The position numbers and the translations under genes were made by a program. The notes beneath the pieces were generated by a model that was given only the letters and a program-made list of their open reading frames with translations, ran no database searches and had not been told where the DNA came from. Below, one piece after another: positions 1 to 9,789 of a stretch of 22,988 nt of DNA. Source of the stretch: Pseudomonadota bacterium (GTDB lineage Bacteria > Myxococcota_A > Polyangia > Haliangiales > Haliangiaceae); contig JAEWJO010000496.1 in NCBI GenBank assembly GCA_023386455.1, positions 1 to 22,988 of the forward strand. Direction: 5' to 3'. The first letter of the stretch is position 1, and the number at the start of each line of letters is the position of its first letter.

Positions 1-986
1 TTGCGGACGAGCGGCATCACGGTCGGCCCGCCGACGAGCACGACGCGCGCGAGCCGGCCGGGGCCGAGCCCGTGCGCGGTGAGGAGACGCACGCACACGT
101 CGAGCGCGCGATCGACGAGCGGCACGCACAGCGTCTCGACGGTCGCGCGCGTCAGCTCGAGATCGACGTCGACATCCTGGCCGTCGATCGACAGCGGCTG
201 CGCGAGCGTGACCTGCGCGCGGTCGCCGCGCGAGAGTTCGATCTTCGCGTCCTCGGCCGCGAGCCGCAGCGCGCGCAGCGCGGCCGCGTGCTCCGGGTTC
301 TTGCGGCTCGGCGCGACCGCGAGCTGCGACGCGAGGTGCTCGGTGATGCGCCAGTCGAAGTCGCGCCCGCCGAGGAAGTTATCGCCGTCGTGACCGACGA
401 CGCGGAGCAGGCCGTCGCGCGTCTCGAGCAGCGAGGCATCGAACGTGCCGCCGCCGAAATCGAACACGAGCCACGTGCCGGCGCCATCGTCCTCGGCGCG
501 CCAGCCCGCGGCGAGCGCCGACGCGATCGGCTCCTGCAGCAGCTCGACGCGCGAGAACCCGGCGAGGCGCGCGGCCTCCGAGGTCGCGGAGCTCTGCGGC
601 AGCTCGAACAGCGCGGGCACGCTGATCACGGCGCGCTCGACGGACGTGCCGAGCTGATCGGCGATGTCCTGGCGCAGCGCCTTCAGGACCTCGGCGGACA
701 GCTCCTCGGGCTTTCTGGCGATCCCGGCGGCCGGAAAATCGATCGGCGTGCCGGTGCCCATGAGCCGCTTGAACTCGGCGGCCGTGTTCGCGGCGTCCTG
801 CTCGATGAACCGGCGGGCGCGCGTCCCGACTGTGACACGGCTCTGCTTGTCGATGCGCACGACCGACGGCGTGACCGTCGCGCCCTGCGCGTTGCGAACG
901 ACCGACACGCGCTCGCCATCGAACACCGCCGCGGCGGAGTTCGTCGTCCCCAGATCGATCCCAACGTAGAGCGGGCTGTCTGCCAT
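1..986 (-). CDS. Hsp70/DnaK-family chaperone, 3' end outside window
   Basis: Hsp70-type ATPase, seen here as 328 N-terminal residues; the gene runs off the left edge, so the substrate-binding domain is not visible. The nucleotide-binding domain is clear: phosphate-1 loop GIDLGTTNS (residues 9-17), the phosphate-2 motif DFGGGTFD (176-183), a GHDGDNFLGGRDFD segment (198-211), and VVLVGGPTVMPLVR at the cut edge, equivalent to the DnaK VLVGGSTRMP adenosine-binding segment. It hydrolyses ATP to drive client binding in the cytoplasm (family knowledge). The sequence departs from canonical DnaK (for example SAAAVFDGERVSVV after the first loop), so it is better called a DnaK-like paralogue than dnaK. 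Two in-frame ATGs (986 and 992) could start it; neither has a clear Shine-Dalgarno sequence. It lies about 70 bases downstream of infA on the same strand and may be co-transcribed. Confidence 0.9.
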   Translation of the reverse strand, partial: MADSPLYVGIDLGTTNSAAAVFDGERVSVVRNAQGATVTPSVVRIDKQSRVTVGTRARRFIEQDAANTAAEFKRLMGTGTPIDFPAAGIARKPEELSAEVLKALRQDIADQLGTSVERAVISVPALFELPQSSATSEAARLAGFSRVELLQEPIASALAAGWRAEDDGAGTWLVFDFGGGTFDASLLETRDGLLRVVGHDGDNFLGGRDFDWRITEHLASQLAVAPSRKNPEHAAALRALRLAAEDAKIELSRGDRAQVTLAQPLSIDGQDVDVDLELTRATVETLCVPLVDRALDVCVRLLTAHGLGPGRLARVVLVGGPTVMPLVR

Positions 987-1057
987 GTGCATGGCAGTCT
1001 AGCAGCCGCAGACGGGGATTCAGGCGGTTACCGAAGGGGCACGGGCGCGAAATCGCG

Positions 1058-1276
1058 CTAGCGCTGACGGTAGACGATGAAACCGCGCGTCGGGTCGTAC
1101 GGAGAAACCGCGACGGTCACGCGATCGCCGAGCACGACGCGGATTCTGTGACGCCGCACCTTGCCCGCGAGCTTCGCGAGGACCTCGTGGCCGTTGTCGA
1201 GCTTGACGCGAAAGTTGCCGCCTTTCGCGATCAAGATGACCTCGCCGTCGAGATGAACCAGCTCTTCCTTACTCAC
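1058..1276 (-). CDS. infA: Translation initiation factor IF-1
   Basis: Small OB-fold protein that binds the 30S A site during initiation together with IF-2 and IF-3. The 72-residue length matches bacterial IF-1 exactly, and the sequence has the family pattern: MSKEELVHLDGEV, then FRVKLDNGHEVLAKLAGKVRRHRIRV, then GDRVTVAVSPYDPTRGFIVYR. The start is GTG at 1276-1274. No Shine-Dalgarno sequence is visible just upstream (the leader reads CCCCTAA before GTG), so initiation may depend on a short or absent leader. The stop codon overlaps a short GCGCGA/TCGCGC dyad at 1045-1058. The gene is divergent from the 558-aa gene at 1356 and followed by the Hsp70 gene. Position 9 is Leu and position 10 Asp in place of the usual I-E-x-E-G run, a mild deviation. 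Confidence 0.95.
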   Translation of the reverse strand: MSKEELVHLDGEVILIAKGGNFRVKLDNGHEVLAKLAGKVRRHRIRVVLGDRVTVAVSPYDPTRGFIVYRQR

Positions 1277-1289
1277 TTAGGGGTGTGTG

Positions 1290-1301
1290 GTTAGCACTAA
1301 C
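1290..1301. promoter_or_regulatory. Short dyad in infA / 558-aa gene divergent region
   Basis: GTTAG-CA-CTAAC is a perfect 5-bp inverted repeat in the 79-base gap between the divergent starts of infA (1276) and the 558-aa gene (1356). It sits where promoters for both genes must lie. No convincing -35/-10 pair could be fixed for either direction. The dyad is short enough to be chance. Confidence 0.2.
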
Positions 1302-1355
1302 GGGGCGCCAGGAAAAGCGCTTCGGGCCCTTAGGTGATCTACCCTGTACTGGCAG

Positions 1356-3032
<1,677 letters not shown>

Positions 3033-4301
3033 GTGGATCGCGTCGACTTCCTCGTCATCGGCGCGGGCGTCTCGGGTCTCGGCTTCGCGAACTGGTGGCG
3101 CGAGTCGCATCCCGACGCGCGCATCCTCGTGTGCGAGGCCGATCGCGAGGTCGGCGGCTACTGCAAGACGATCACGCAGGCGGGCTTCGTCTGGGATTAC
3201 TCGGGCCACTTCTTCCACTTCAAGGATCCGTCGATCGAGGCGTGGCTGCGCGAGCGCATGCCGGGCCAGGACATCCGCACCGTCGAGCGCATCGCCAAGA
3301 TTCGCTACGCCGGCCGCGATATCGACTTCCCGTTCCAGACCCACATCCATCAGCTGCCGATCGACGAGTTCCTCGAGTGCCTCGTCGCGCTGTTCTTCCG
3401 CCCGACGGGCGACGCGCCGCCACACTCGTTCGGCGAGATGCTCTACCGCCGGCTCGGCGCGGGCATCACCGACAAGTTCCTGCGCCCGTACAACGAGAAG
3501 CTCTACGCGACGAACCTCGACACGCTCGATCCCGATGCGATGGGCCGGTTCTTCCCGCACGCCGACCTCGCCGACATCGTCGGCAACATGCGGCCCGGGC
3601 ATCGCAAGCACGGCTACAACGCGACGTTCACGTATCCCGCGGGTGGCGCCATCCAGTACATCCACGCGCTGCTGCGCGACCTGCCGGATGGCACCGTCTC
3701 GTGCGGCGAGCCGATCCTGTCGATCGATCTCGACGCGCGGATCGCGACGACGCCGAAGCGCACGATCCAGTACGACCGCATCGTCAGCTCGGCACCGCTG
3801 CGCTCGCTCGCGCGCATGTGCAGCGTCGAGCACGATGCGTCGGTCTTCACGTCGAACCAGGTGCTCGTGTTCAACCTCGGCTTCGACAGGAAGGGCCCGA
3901 GCGGCATCCACTGGATGTACTTCCCGGACCCCGCGATCGCGTTCTACCGGGTCGGCTGGTACGACAACATCATGGGCGGCGATCGCATGAGCCTCTACGT
4001 CGAGATCGGTGCGCCCGATGGCGCGCCGTTCGACGTGCCGGCGCTGCGCGAGCGCGTGCTCGCCGATCTCGCGAAGGAGGGCATCGTGACCGACCACGCG
4101 CTCGTCGCCGAGCACCACGTCGCGCTCGATCCCGCCTACGTCCACATCACGAAGGCGTCGCTCGCCGAGACCGCGCGCGTGCGCGACCTGCTGGCCGCGA
4201 AGGGCGTGTACTCGGTCGGCCGCTACGGCGGCTGGACCTACTGCTCGATCGAGGACAACCTCGTCGAGACCCGCACGCTCGCCGCGAAGCTCGCCGATTA
4301 G
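3033..4301 (+). CDS. FAD-dependent oxidoreductase, amine-oxidase / UDP-galactopyranose-mutase-like
   Basis: A 422-aa flavoprotein. The N-terminal Rossmann fold is plain: DFLVIGAGVSGLG with GxGxxG at 10-15 and an acidic residue ending strand 2 (ILVCEADREVGGYC, E35) that binds the adenosine ribose. The C-terminal FAD signature is VYSVGRYGGWTYCSIEDN (392-409). The middle contains FLRPYNEKLYA (149-159), similar to the YN-K-[WL] segment of UDP-galactopyranose mutases and protoporphyrinogen-oxidase-like enzymes, plus a Gly-rich YPAGGAIQYI (201-210). Substrate is unknown; sugar-nucleotide or amine-type substrates are both possible. The start is GTG 3033, directly abutting the preceding TGA, with GAGGA at 3024-3028 as its ribosome-binding site inside the upstream gene. 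The stop TAG (4299-4301) overlaps the stop of the convergent gene by three bases. Partner of the phosphorylase-like 558-aa protein by position. Confidence 0.88.
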   Translation: MDRVDFLVIGAGVSGLGFANWWRESHPDARILVCEADREVGGYCKTITQAGFVWDYSGHFFHFKDPSIEAWLRERMPGQDIRTVERIAKIRYAGRDIDFPFQTHIHQLPIDEFLECLVALFFRPTGDAPPHSFGEMLYRRLGAGITDKFLRPYNEKLYATNLDTLDPDAMGRFFPHADLADIVGNMRPGHRKHGYNATFTYPAGGAIQYIHALLRDLPDGTVSCGEPILSIDLDARIATTPKRTIQYDRIVSSAPLRSLARMCSVEHDASVFTSNQVLVFNLGFDRKGPSGIHWMYFPDPAIAFYRVGWYDNIMGGDRMSLYVEIGAPDGAPFDVPALRERVLADLAKEGIVTDHALVAEHHVALDPAYVHITKASLAETARVRDLLAAKGVYSVGRYGGWTYCSIEDNLVETRTLAAKLAD

Positions 4302-4654
4302 CCGGTGCGGCGCGGGGTGCCGGCGTCGATCGGTGCTGCGGAATAGATCGGAAACCCGCCGTCGTAGTCGAAGTCGGCGTCGACAGGCGTGCCCGCATCC
4401 GGCGTCGCATCGGGAGGAACGCTCGCGGCGTCGATCCGTGGATCGCGACGGGGTGGCTCGAAGCACGCGCCCTGGGCCATCGTGACGCCGACGCCGAACG
4501 CGAACGTCGCGGCACGGCCGAGCCGAGCGCGCGGCATGACTCGTCGCGGTAGGCTCGCGAACGCCTCGACGAGCGAGCACGTGCAGAACGGGCACGCGGG
4601 CTCGTCGATCTTCACGTGGCGTTCGCACCGGGGGCACGCTTCTAGCTGGCTCAT
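4298..4654 (-). CDS. Small zinc-ribbon, single-TM protein coupled to radical SAM gene
   Basis: A 118-aa protein with three parts. Residues 7-24 hold CPRC-x11-CPFC, a four-cysteine zinc-ribbon arrangement, with one more Cys at 26. Residues about 48-64 are a hydrophobic stretch (AATFAFGVGVTMAQGAC) that could be one membrane segment or, less likely, an internal lipobox-like site ending at Cys64. The rest is a Pro/Asp/Ala-rich tail with two DAGTP repeats and an acidic VDADFDYDGGF stretch. I recognise no enzyme. The ATG (4654-4652) overlaps the radical SAM stop TGA in ATGA, which argues for translational coupling and a shared role. It could be a substrate or anchor for that enzyme, or simply a structural membrane protein; neither is shown. 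Its TAA stop shares bases with the convergent FAD gene stop. Confidence 0.75.
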   Translation of the reverse strand: MSQLEACPRCERHVKIDEPACPFCTCSLVEAFASLPRRVMPRARLGRAATFAFGVGVTMAQGACFEPPRRDPRIDAASVPPDATPDAGTPVDADFDYDGGFPIYSAAPIDAGTPRRTG

Positions 4655-5928
4655 GGCGGTCCGTTCTTCGGTTCGAGGAGCAGCTCGAAGATGCCATGAT
4701 CGAACGGCTCTCCGGGAGCCGGCTCGCGCAAAACGAGCCGTTCGCGGAGGCCCTCGCGATCGCGTTCGAGCGCGCGGTGGTGACAGTAGGGATTGTCGCC
4801 GGGACGACCGAACAGCACCGACGCCGTCCACGTGCAGCCGGCGCGGCAGGTGTCCGCGTAGTAGCAGGTCCGGCAGAAGCCCTGCAGATCCTCGACGGTG
4901 CGATCGCGCGTGTAGCGCAGCGCGGATGCCCGCTCCCACAGATCGACGAGCGAGTGGTCGCGGACCGTGCCGCCGCCCCATGCTCCTGAAGGCAGCGACG
5001 GACAGCCCTTCACGAGGCCGTCGGACTCGATGCCGAGCGTGCTGCGGCCCGCTCCGCACGAGCTGCCGTGGCCGCGCGGCAGCGTCCCTCGCAGCCGCTT
5101 CTCGTACGGGCCGAAGTAGCCGATGTTGTTCCCCGGGTAGAGCACGATGCCGTGCTCCTTGCAGCGCGCCGCGAGCGTGTCGAGCAGCGGAAACAGCTCG
5201 AGGAGGTCGTATGGCTGGAGCAGGACGTCCGGCTCATCGGCGGCGCGGCCCATCGCCACCGTCAGCATGACCTGCCAGGCCTCTGCGCGTTCGCGCACGA
5301 GCAGCTCGAGGATGCCGGGCAGATCCGGAAGGCTCAGGCGATTGATCTGCGTGTTCACCGTGAGCCGTACACCACCGGCACGCAGCGCGCGCATCGCACC
5401 GACGGCAGCGCGATACGACCCGTCCGATCCGCGCAGCCGGTCGTGGGTGACCTCGGCGCCATCGATCGAGACGCTCGCGCTCGCGAGCCCCGCCTGCACG
5501 GCCTGGCGCGCGAGGTTCTCGTCGAGGCCGCGACCGCCCGTGACCATGTTGCAGTACATGCCGCGCCCGTGGACCGCACGGACGATCTCGAGAAAGCCCG
5601 GGTGGAGATACGCCTCGCCGCCGATCAGCGTCACCTCCGTCACGCCGAGCTCGGCGAGCTGGCGGACGAGATCGAGACACTCGTCGGTCGTCAGCTCGTT
5701 CGGGCGCTCGGCGCCGGCGCGCGAGCCGCAATGCCGGCACGCCTGGTCGCAGCGCAGCGTGATCTCCCACACCGCATGACGCGGCCGGATCCGCTGATCG
5801 ATCGCGCGCGCCTCGGCGAGCAGCGGCAGCGAGCGTCGCGCACTCGACGCGATCGGCAGCGCGACACGCGGGCGCTTCGCCCGAAGCAACGCTTCTCGTT
5901 CGTCGGCGAGAAGCGGGTCGCGCACCAC
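4651..5928 (-). CDS. Radical SAM/SPASM-domain protein (peptide-maturase-like)
   Basis: A 425-aa radical SAM enzyme. The 4Fe-4S/SAM motif is CDQACRHC (CxxxCxxC, C60/C64/C67), followed by a GGE motif (LIGGEAYLHP, 101-110) and SVSIDG (153-157). The C-terminal half has a SPASM-type cysteine set: C291, C309, C352, C355, C361, C365 and C382, with CRTCYYADTCRAGC as the core, so it probably carries two auxiliary Fe-S clusters. SPASM enzymes typically act on peptides or proteins (ribosomal-peptide maturases, sulfatase maturases), but PqqE-like and other substrates also occur. Start GTG 5928; an in-frame stop lies five codons upstream, so only the adjacent GTG at 5925 is an alternative. No Shine-Dalgarno is visible. 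The stop overlaps the start of the 118-aa small protein (ATGA). It lies 65 bases after the 234-aa gene, separated by a stem-loop. Confidence 0.9.
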   Translation of the reverse strand: MVRDPLLADEREALLRAKRPRVALPIASSARRSLPLLAEARAIDQRIRPRHAVWEITLRCDQACRHCGSRAGAERPNELTTDECLDLVRQLAELGVTEVTLIGGEAYLHPGFLEIVRAVHGRGMYCNMVTGGRGLDENLARQAVQAGLASASVSIDGAEVTHDRLRGSDGSYRAAVGAMRALRAGGVRLTVNTQINRLSLPDLPGILELLVRERAEAWQVMLTVAMGRAADEPDVLLQPYDLLELFPLLDTLAARCKEHGIVLYPGNNIGYFGPYEKRLRGTLPRGHGSSCGAGRSTLGIESDGLVKGCPSLPSGAWGGGTVRDHSLVDLWERASALRYTRDRTVEDLQGFCRTCYYADTCRAGCTWTASVLFGRPGDNPYCHHRALERDREGLRERLVLREPAPGEPFDHGIFELLLEPKNGPP

Positions 5929-5949
5929 GGGCGGATGAAATCACATCGA

Positions 5950-5986
5950 CGAGGTCGTGGCGAGGTGTTCCCGCCGGCCGACCTCG
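5950..5986 (-). terminator. Stem-loop between 234-aa gene and radical SAM gene
   Basis: CGAGGTCG (5950-5957) and CGACCTCG (5979-5986) form a perfect 8-bp stem with a 21-base loop, starting 8 bases after the stop of the 234-aa gene on the minus strand. There is no T-run, so if it terminates it is probably Rho-assisted or partial. It could instead attenuate read-through into the radical SAM gene. Confidence 0.3.
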
Positions 5987-5993
5987 GCCTACA

Positions 5994-6698
5994 TCAGAAC
6001 GTGCCCGCGGCGCCGAGCGCGAACCCGTTCTGGCTCGCGCGCACCGTCGGGCCCCACTGGGGCTGCGGCGCAGGCCTGGGCTTGTCGCCGGCGGCGAGGA
6101 ACACCGAGTCGATCACCATCGCAGCGCCGACTCCGAGCACCACGCCGAACGCGGCCTCTTCGCTCGGGCCATCGTCGTAGTAGCAGTCGTCGTAGTAGCC
6201 CGTGCACTTCGGCTCGGTGTGCAGGCCGTCGCCGATCAACGCGCCGAGCAGCGGGAAGCCGAGGCGCATGCCGACGGACGCGAGTGCGTGGCCGTTGCGT
6301 CCCTTCATCACGTGAGCGAGCGGCGCACCGAGCGCGTAGGTTCCGACGGAGAGCGCGAGCAGATCTTCGCTCTCGTGATCGACGGCGAGGAAGAACAGGC
6401 CGATCGCGGCGAAGTCGGCGCCGAGCGTGAGCGCGCGATACGACGGCGTCCCGGGGCGCGCGGGCGGCTGCTCGTAGACCGGGCCCATCGGCGGTGCGGG
6501 ATACGGCGAGTAGGGCGCCGGCGTGTACGTCTGCGGGTACGGCGCGTAGGGCTGCGAGGACGGCGTGCTCGGCGCCGCCGGGGGCGGTGCGTACACCGGC
6601 GCCGACCCGGGCTCGACCGGCGGCGTCATACCCGGCGGATCGGCATGGGCGAGGGCCGGGACGGTGAGGGCGGCGGCGAGAGCGGCGGCGCGGATCAT
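5994..6698 (-). CDS. Secreted/membrane protein with Pro-Tyr-rich linker, function unknown
   Basis: A 234-aa protein. Residues 1-19 form a Sec signal peptide (MIRAAALAAALTVPALAHA) with a likely cut before DPP. Residues 20-85 are rich in Pro, Tyr and Ala (repeated YAP/YTP/YSP units), a disordered linker. From about 88 on come hydrophobic stretches: ADFAAIGLFFLAV, LLALSVGTYALGAPLAHV, ASVGMRLGFPLLGALIG and AAFGVVLGVGAAMVIDSVFLA, suggesting a small integral membrane domain. An acidic Tyr/Cys patch (KCTGYYDDCYYDDG, 164-177) lies between the last two. No family recognised. The start ATG 6698 has GGAG four bases away. The gene follows the 503-aa membrane-anchored gene by 85 bases on the same strand and precedes the radical SAM gene. 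Confidence 0.75.
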   Translation of the reverse strand: MIRAAALAAALTVPALAHADPPGMTPPVEPGSAPVYAPPPAAPSTPSSQPYAPYPQTYTPAPYSPYPAPPMGPVYEQPPARPGTPSYRALTLGADFAAIGLFFLAVDHESEDLLALSVGTYALGAPLAHVMKGRNGHALASVGMRLGFPLLGALIGDGLHTEPKCTGYYDDCYYDDGPSEEAAFGVVLGVGAAMVIDSVFLAAGDKPRPAPQPQWGPTVRASQNGFALGAAGTF

Positions 6699-6783
6699 CG
6701 GGCTCCGGCGTTACAAGGCGCGTGCCGCGCGCAACTGCGCGACGGGACGCGTGACGGTCTCGGATTTCTGAGGACCGGGTGTC

Positions 6784-8295
6784 TCAGATCGCGGGGATCC
6801 GGACGATGACGAACGTCTCCGCCCCGCGGGCGATGACGTCGATCACCTTGCCGTCGGTCATCGCCATCGCGGTCCACTCCTGGGCGAGCACCGGGCGTGC
6901 GTCCTCGGGGAGGCTGTAGAACGTCGGCTTGCCGGTCTCGCGCCAGACGCCGAGCACGCCGCCATGGGCCGCGATCGCGACGAGCTTGCCGCCGACGATG
7001 GTGGTCGCGGCGTTGTCGGGAGCGCCGGTCGGGACCGTCACCTTGCGGCAGTCGTCGGCACAGATGACGAGCGACTTGGCGACGCTGCGATCGCGGAACA
7101 GCGCCGCGTCGGCCGTGCAGCCCTGCAGGACGACGTACCCGAGCGGCTTGCGCAAGATCGGCCGGCCACCGCCGAACGCGAACACGTCGCCGAGCGTCTG
7201 GGCCCACGCGCGATCGCGCGTCATGCAGGGCTGTCCGTGCGGTGCCTCGGGCAGCTCGAGCACCGGCTCGTCACCGCCGCGGTGGAGGATGCGCGCGAAG
7301 TGCTTCTTCGCGGGCGTCGTGTAGATGACGACGGCGCGGCCGTCGGTGTCGGTCGACGCGATCGCCGCGGTGATCGGCGTGCCGGGCTCGGCGGTGATCG
7401 CGCCATCCTTCGCGTGCGCGACGAACAGCTCGGTCGCGATGCCATAGACGACGACACCGTCCGCGAGCGAGCCGACGACGGCGGCGACGATCGAGCGATC
7501 CGAGACCTTCAGCGACGTCGGCTGGGCGAGCGCGCCCTCCGCGTCGAACGCGCCGACCTTGACCTCGCCGGGCTCCGGCGTCGCGCCCCAGCTCGTGTCG
7601 GGGACGCCGCGCAGCGACGTGCCGCCGCTCCGGTCGACCTTCGGTGCGCCACCGGTCGTCGTCGTCACCTGGACGAGCCGGCTCGCGGTCTTGCCGAACA
7701 GCACCATGCCGGTCGCCGACGGGATGGCCTCGATCTCGAGCGACGTGACGGGCTCGGCGCCATCGCGGAGCGGCACGATCTGCGCGGCCGGCAGCGCCGT
7801 GCCGGTCTGCGCGGTCGCCGGCAGCTTCGCGGTGGTGCGGAGGCGCAGGCGCGCGGCATCGAGCTCGTCGAGTGCATGCGGGAGCGGATCCTTCTCGAGC
7901 GTCGTCGAGCGTCCGACGTGGTCGGCGAACGCGAGCGCCGCCTTCTGCGCGGCCTTGTCGAGCTCGGTCCAGGATCGCTCGATGGCGGGGATGCCGGTAT
8001 CGGGAGCCTCGCCGCGCGAGAGCTTGCCGACGAGCGGCGTGCACTTGCCGCGGTCCCACGGATCGGGCGCCATCTCGCGGATCGCGAGCGCCTCGGACGT
8101 CTTCGCCGAGCCGGGCGATGCACCGAGCAGGCAGTCGCGCGCGGCGGCAAAGCGCGTCTCCCAGCCGGCGATCTCCGCCTGCGCGTTCTTCAGATCCTGC
8201 GCGGGGCGATAGATCTTGAAGAAGTAGAAGCCCGCGCCACCGGCGACGAGCCCGACGGCCACGAAGATCATCACCACACGAGCCCGGTCCGACAT
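6784..8295 (-). CDS. Membrane-anchored protein with large extracytoplasmic domain, function unknown
   Basis: A 503-aa protein. Residues 7-26 (VVMIFVAVGLVAGGAGFYFF) form one uncleaved N-terminal membrane anchor, leaving a large domain outside the membrane. Residues 30-160 are helical and charged; residues about 170-500 are beta-rich with repeating short segments (VVIYTTPAKK, VYGIATELFVAH, FAFGGGRP), which could form a beta-propeller-like sensor or binding domain. That fold guess is from pattern only. No catalytic motif is evident. There are seven cysteines, including a CADDC pair. The start ATG 8295 is preceded by AGAAGG at proper spacing. Only 36 bases separate it from the divergent ALDH start at 8332, so the two promoters must be compact or overlapping. 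It is the first gene of the four-gene minus-strand run ending at 4298. Confidence 0.78.
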   Translation of the reverse strand: MSDRARVVMIFVAVGLVAGGAGFYFFKIYRPAQDLKNAQAEIAGWETRFAAARDCLLGASPGSAKTSEALAIREMAPDPWDRGKCTPLVGKLSRGEAPDTGIPAIERSWTELDKAAQKAALAFADHVGRSTTLEKDPLPHALDELDAARLRLRTTAKLPATAQTGTALPAAQIVPLRDGAEPVTSLEIEAIPSATGMVLFGKTASRLVQVTTTTGGAPKVDRSGGTSLRGVPDTSWGATPEPGEVKVGAFDAEGALAQPTSLKVSDRSIVAAVVGSLADGVVVYGIATELFVAHAKDGAITAEPGTPITAAIASTDTDGRAVVIYTTPAKKHFARILHRGGDEPVLELPEAPHGQPCMTRDRAWAQTLGDVFAFGGGRPILRKPLGYVVLQGCTADAALFRDRSVAKSLVICADDCRKVTVPTGAPDNAATTIVGGKLVAIAAHGGVLGVWRETGKPTFYSLPEDARPVLAQEWTAMAMTDGKVIDVIARGAETFVIVRIPAI

Positions 8296-8331
8296 GGAGC
8301 CTTCTTACCACTCCCGGGCTATGAATCGGGG

Positions 8332-9750
8332 ATGGACATCGCGCACGACGCCTTCGTCGACGGCAAGTGGATCGCGACGACGGCGCGGTTCCCCGTTCAC
8401 GATCCCTTCGACGGCTCGACGATCGCCGAGGTTTCTGACTCCGACGATGCGCTGATCGATCGCGCGATCGATGCCGCGGTCCGCGCGTTCGACGGCTGGC
8501 GCAAGCGGCCGGGGCCCGAGCGCGGCAAGCTCCTGCGGAGGTTCGCCGACACGATGCTCGCCGAGGAAGACCGGCTCGCCGCGCTGTGCACGCGCGAGAA
8601 CGGCAAGGCGCTGAAGGAGTCGGTCGCGGAGGTCCGCTACGCCGCGAGCTTCCTCGCGTGGTTCGGTGGCGAGGCGGAGCGCATGTACGGCGAGACGATT
8701 CCGGCGACCCATCCCGCGCAGCGCCTGCTCGCGATCCGCGAGCCGATCGGACCGTGCGCGCTGATCACGCCGTGGAACTTTCCGTACGCGATGCTGACGC
8801 GCAAGCTCGGCGCCGCGCTCGCCGCGGGCTGCACCGTCGTCGCGAAGCCGGCGGAGGAGACGCCGCTCGGCACGCTCGCGCTCGCCGAGATCGCGGAGCG
8901 GATCGGCGTGCCGGCTGGCGTGTTCAACGTCGTGCCGTCGTCGGACGGGGCGCGCGCCGGTGGTCGACTGCTCGGCTCGCCCTCGATCAAGAAGATCAGC
9001 TTCACCGGGTCGACCGAGGTCGGCCGCATCATCATGAAGAACGCGGCCGAGGATCTGAAGCGCGTGTCGCTCGAGCTCGGCGGCAACGCGCCATTCGTCG
9101 TGCTCGCCGACGCCGACCTCGACACCGCGGTCGCCGGCGCGATGGTCGCGAAGTTCCGCAACACCGGCCAGACGTGCGTCGCCGCGAACCGCTTCATCGT
9201 CGAGCAGTCGATCGCCGAGACGTTCACGCAGAAGCTGCTCGCCGCGGTCGGCACGCTCAAGACGGGCAGGGGCAGCGACGATGGCATCGACCTCGGCCCG
9301 CTCATCAATGACGACGCGGTCGCGAAGGTCACGCGGCTCTACGACGACGCGATCGCGAAGGGCGCGCGGCTCCTCGCGGGCGGCCGGCCGACCAGCCGGC
9401 TCGTGCCGCCGATCGTGCTCGCCGACATCACGCCTGCGATGCAGCTCTGGCAGGAAGAGATCTTCGGCCCGGTGATCGCGATCCGGACGGCGCTCAACGA
9501 GACCGACGCGATCATCCAGGCGAACGACACCGAGTTCGGCCTCATCGCGTACGTGTTCACCCGCGATGGTGCGCGGCAGGCGCGCGTCGCCGAGGCACTC
9601 GAGGCCGGCATGGTCGGCGTCAACGAGGGCCTCGTGTCGACGGCGCAGGCGCCGTTCGGCGGCATCAAGCACTCCGGCATCGGCCGGGAGGGGTCGCGTC
9701 ACGGCCTCGACGACTACACGCAGCTCAAGTACATCGCGACGCGGATCTGA
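8332..9750 (+). CDS. gabD: NAD(P)-dependent aldehyde dehydrogenase, succinate-semialdehyde dehydrogenase type
   Basis: A 472-aa soluble ALDH. The catalytic set is complete: Asn149 in PWNFP, Glu248 in LELGG, Cys282 in NTGQTCVAANR, Glu376 in EEIFGP, and the cofactor motif FTGSTEVGR (224-232). The closest subfamily by motif is succinate-semialdehyde dehydrogenase: TRKLGAALAAGCTVVAKP, ETPLGTLALAE, and the C-terminus PFGGIKHSGIGREGSRHGLDDY. It would oxidise succinate semialdehyde to succinate, feeding GABA-derived carbon to the TCA cycle. Related semialdehyde substrates cannot be excluded. The frame stays open far upstream, but ATG 8332 fits the family N-terminus (FVDGKWIATTA) and avoids overlap with the divergent 503-aa gene. 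The Shine-Dalgarno is poor (GGGG directly against the ATG), so a short leader is likely. coaBC follows after 39 bases. Confidence 0.88.
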   Translation: MDIAHDAFVDGKWIATTARFPVHDPFDGSTIAEVSDSDDALIDRAIDAAVRAFDGWRKRPGPERGKLLRRFADTMLAEEDRLAALCTRENGKALKESVAEVRYAASFLAWFGGEAERMYGETIPATHPAQRLLAIREPIGPCALITPWNFPYAMLTRKLGAALAAGCTVVAKPAEETPLGTLALAEIAERIGVPAGVFNVVPSSDGARAGGRLLGSPSIKKISFTGSTEVGRIIMKNAAEDLKRVSLELGGNAPFVVLADADLDTAVAGAMVAKFRNTGQTCVAANRFIVEQSIAETFTQKLLAAVGTLKTGRGSDDGIDLGPLINDDAVAKVTRLYDDAIAKGARLLAGGRPTSRLVPPIVLADITPAMQLWQEEIFGPVIAIRTALNETDAIIQANDTEFGLIAYVFTRDGARQARVAEALEAGMVGVNEGLVSTAQAPFGGIKHSGIGREGSRHGLDDYTQLKYIATRI

Positions 9751-9789
9751 TCCGGCGCGCGGTCTGGTTTCCATGGATCTCGGGGTAGA

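Noticed and set aside
1045..1058. GCGCGA-AA-TCGCGC hairpin at the infA stop as a terminator.
   Set aside because: Six-base arms of alternating GC with a 2-base gap, common by chance in this genome, and no T-run.
1315..1326. AAGCGCTTCGGG occurs here and again at 11188-11199, both between genes.
   Set aside because: Matches of this length are expected by chance in a window of this size and base bias; contexts do not otherwise agree.
6728..6741. CGCGCA-AC-TGCGCG dyad between the 503-aa and 234-aa genes.
   Set aside because: Loop too small for the full stem and GC-repeat arms are expected here.
6964..8331. The ALDH frame stays open for about 450 codons upstream of its ATG at 8332.
   Set aside because: The upstream product is Arg-rich shadow of the minus-strand 503-aa gene; the ALDH family N-terminus begins at 8332.
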